This document shows positions 63,798 to 64,000 of a stretch of DNA of 64,000 bases, piece after piece (the stretch's first letter is position 1; each line of letters begins with the position of its first letter). The translations under genes and the position numbers were made by a program. Source of the stretch: HGM13233 sp900762805. Its GTDB lineage: Bacteria > Bacillota > Clostridia > Oscillospirales > Ruminococcaceae. The stretch spans positions 1 through 64,000 of the forward strand of contig CALKMA010000003.1 in NCBI GenBank assembly GCA_937993755.1, in the 5' to 3' direction. A model generated the notes under the pieces. The model did no database searches and was not told the DNA's origin. It saw only the letters and a list, made by a program, of their open reading frames with translations.

Positions 63798-64000
63798 CCG
63801 GCCCTCCTTCCCAGGCGGCAGACAGTGTGCGGCGTAAACAGCCGCATGACGTCGCGTATCTCCTGCTTGGTGATCGACTGCAGCAGCTCCAGCTCCTCGG
63901 CCGGCGTGCGGGCCGGCAGACCGACGATCTGCCGGTCGAGATACCAGCCGCACAGGCGGCCGGCGTTTTCGCCGACCTCCAGATGGGCGTTGTGCATCAG
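63794..64000 (-). CDS. M16 family peptidase-like protein (YfmF-like), C-terminal fragment
   Basis: Only the last 68 or so codons are inside the window. The sequence (LEVGENAGRLCGWYLDRQIV near the edge, then SITKQEIRDVMRLFTPHTVC) matches the C-terminal end of M16-type proteins. Overlapping the start of the YfmH-like gene by 4 bases, it is the expected YfmF-like partner, which usually lacks the zinc motif. The gene continues beyond 64000. Confidence 0.72.
   Translation of the reverse strand: MMHNAHLEVGENAGRLCGWYLDRQIVGLPARTPAEELELLQSITKQEIRDVMRLFTPHTVCRLGRRAG

Overview
The window reads as one contiguous piece of a GC-rich (about 60-65% by eye) anaerobic Gram-positive chromosome. Markers are SepF, DivIVA, a groESL operon with a CIRCE operator, a type-3 ProRS, Hfq downstream of mutSL-miaA, and strong Shine-Dalgarno sequences. 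A member of class Clostridia, plausibly Oscillospirales, fits best, but this is inference from gene content without any database search. No rRNA, tRNA, CRISPR array or intact insertion sequence was recognised.

Layout. (1) 518-12396: a 13-gene operon with one near-consensus promoter and one perfect terminator. It encodes an LDH/MDH-family dehydrogenase with a malate-type specificity residue, class II fumarase, HdrB-HdrC-HdrA, an MvhD/FlxD-like adaptor, two iron-sulfur proteins, an NAD(P)H:flavin module (FlxA-like), a two-subunit fumarate reductase-like pair, a small membrane protein and a [2Fe-2S] thioredoxin-fold ferredoxin. The set suggests oxaloacetate to malate to fumarate to succinate, with the final reduction wired to a flavin-based bifurcating Flx-Hdr machine. 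This is the most interesting system here. (2) 12382-24257: a tandem array of terminator-like hairpins, then an ABC-F ATPase, a Gx transporter, a lipid kinase, groESL, an AT-rich carboxypeptidase-regulatory-like gene, a class B PBP, acpP, proS and a GNAT. (3) 24758-28550: an RluA-type synthase, two nucleoside hydrolase-family genes (one with an altered active-site motif) and a divergent Crp/Fnr regulator. (4) 29043-50278: a dense housekeeping run uvrB-uvrA-miaB-mutS-mutL-miaA-hfq-HlyD-like-sepF-ylmH-divIVA-ileS-lspA-rluD-HAD-birA. (5) 50579-56779: an accessory stretch with an XRE regulator, a radical SAM protein fused or abutted to a broken TetR-like remnant, a TcmP-like methyltransferase, an ATC-hydrolase-family protein, an alpha/beta hydrolase and a GPH transporter. 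(6) 57489-64000: yebC, an AGCS symporter, folD, lgt and two M16 peptidase-family genes of the YfmF/YfmH type, the last cut by the window edge.

In region 1 all intergenic gaps are short or overlapping, so the dehydrogenase, fumarase, Hdr, Flx and Frd proteins are probably made together. HdrB (two CCG domains), HdrC and FrdB together contain the domain set found in methanogen thiol:fumarate reductase subunit B, split over separate proteins. No membrane anchor subunit of a quinol:fumarate reductase is present. The expected flow is NAD(P)H to FlxA, then FlxB/C/D to HdrA (bifurcation, with ferredoxin as one acceptor), then HdrBC, then FrdB/FrdA and fumarate. Every step of that flow is inferred from domains and gene order.
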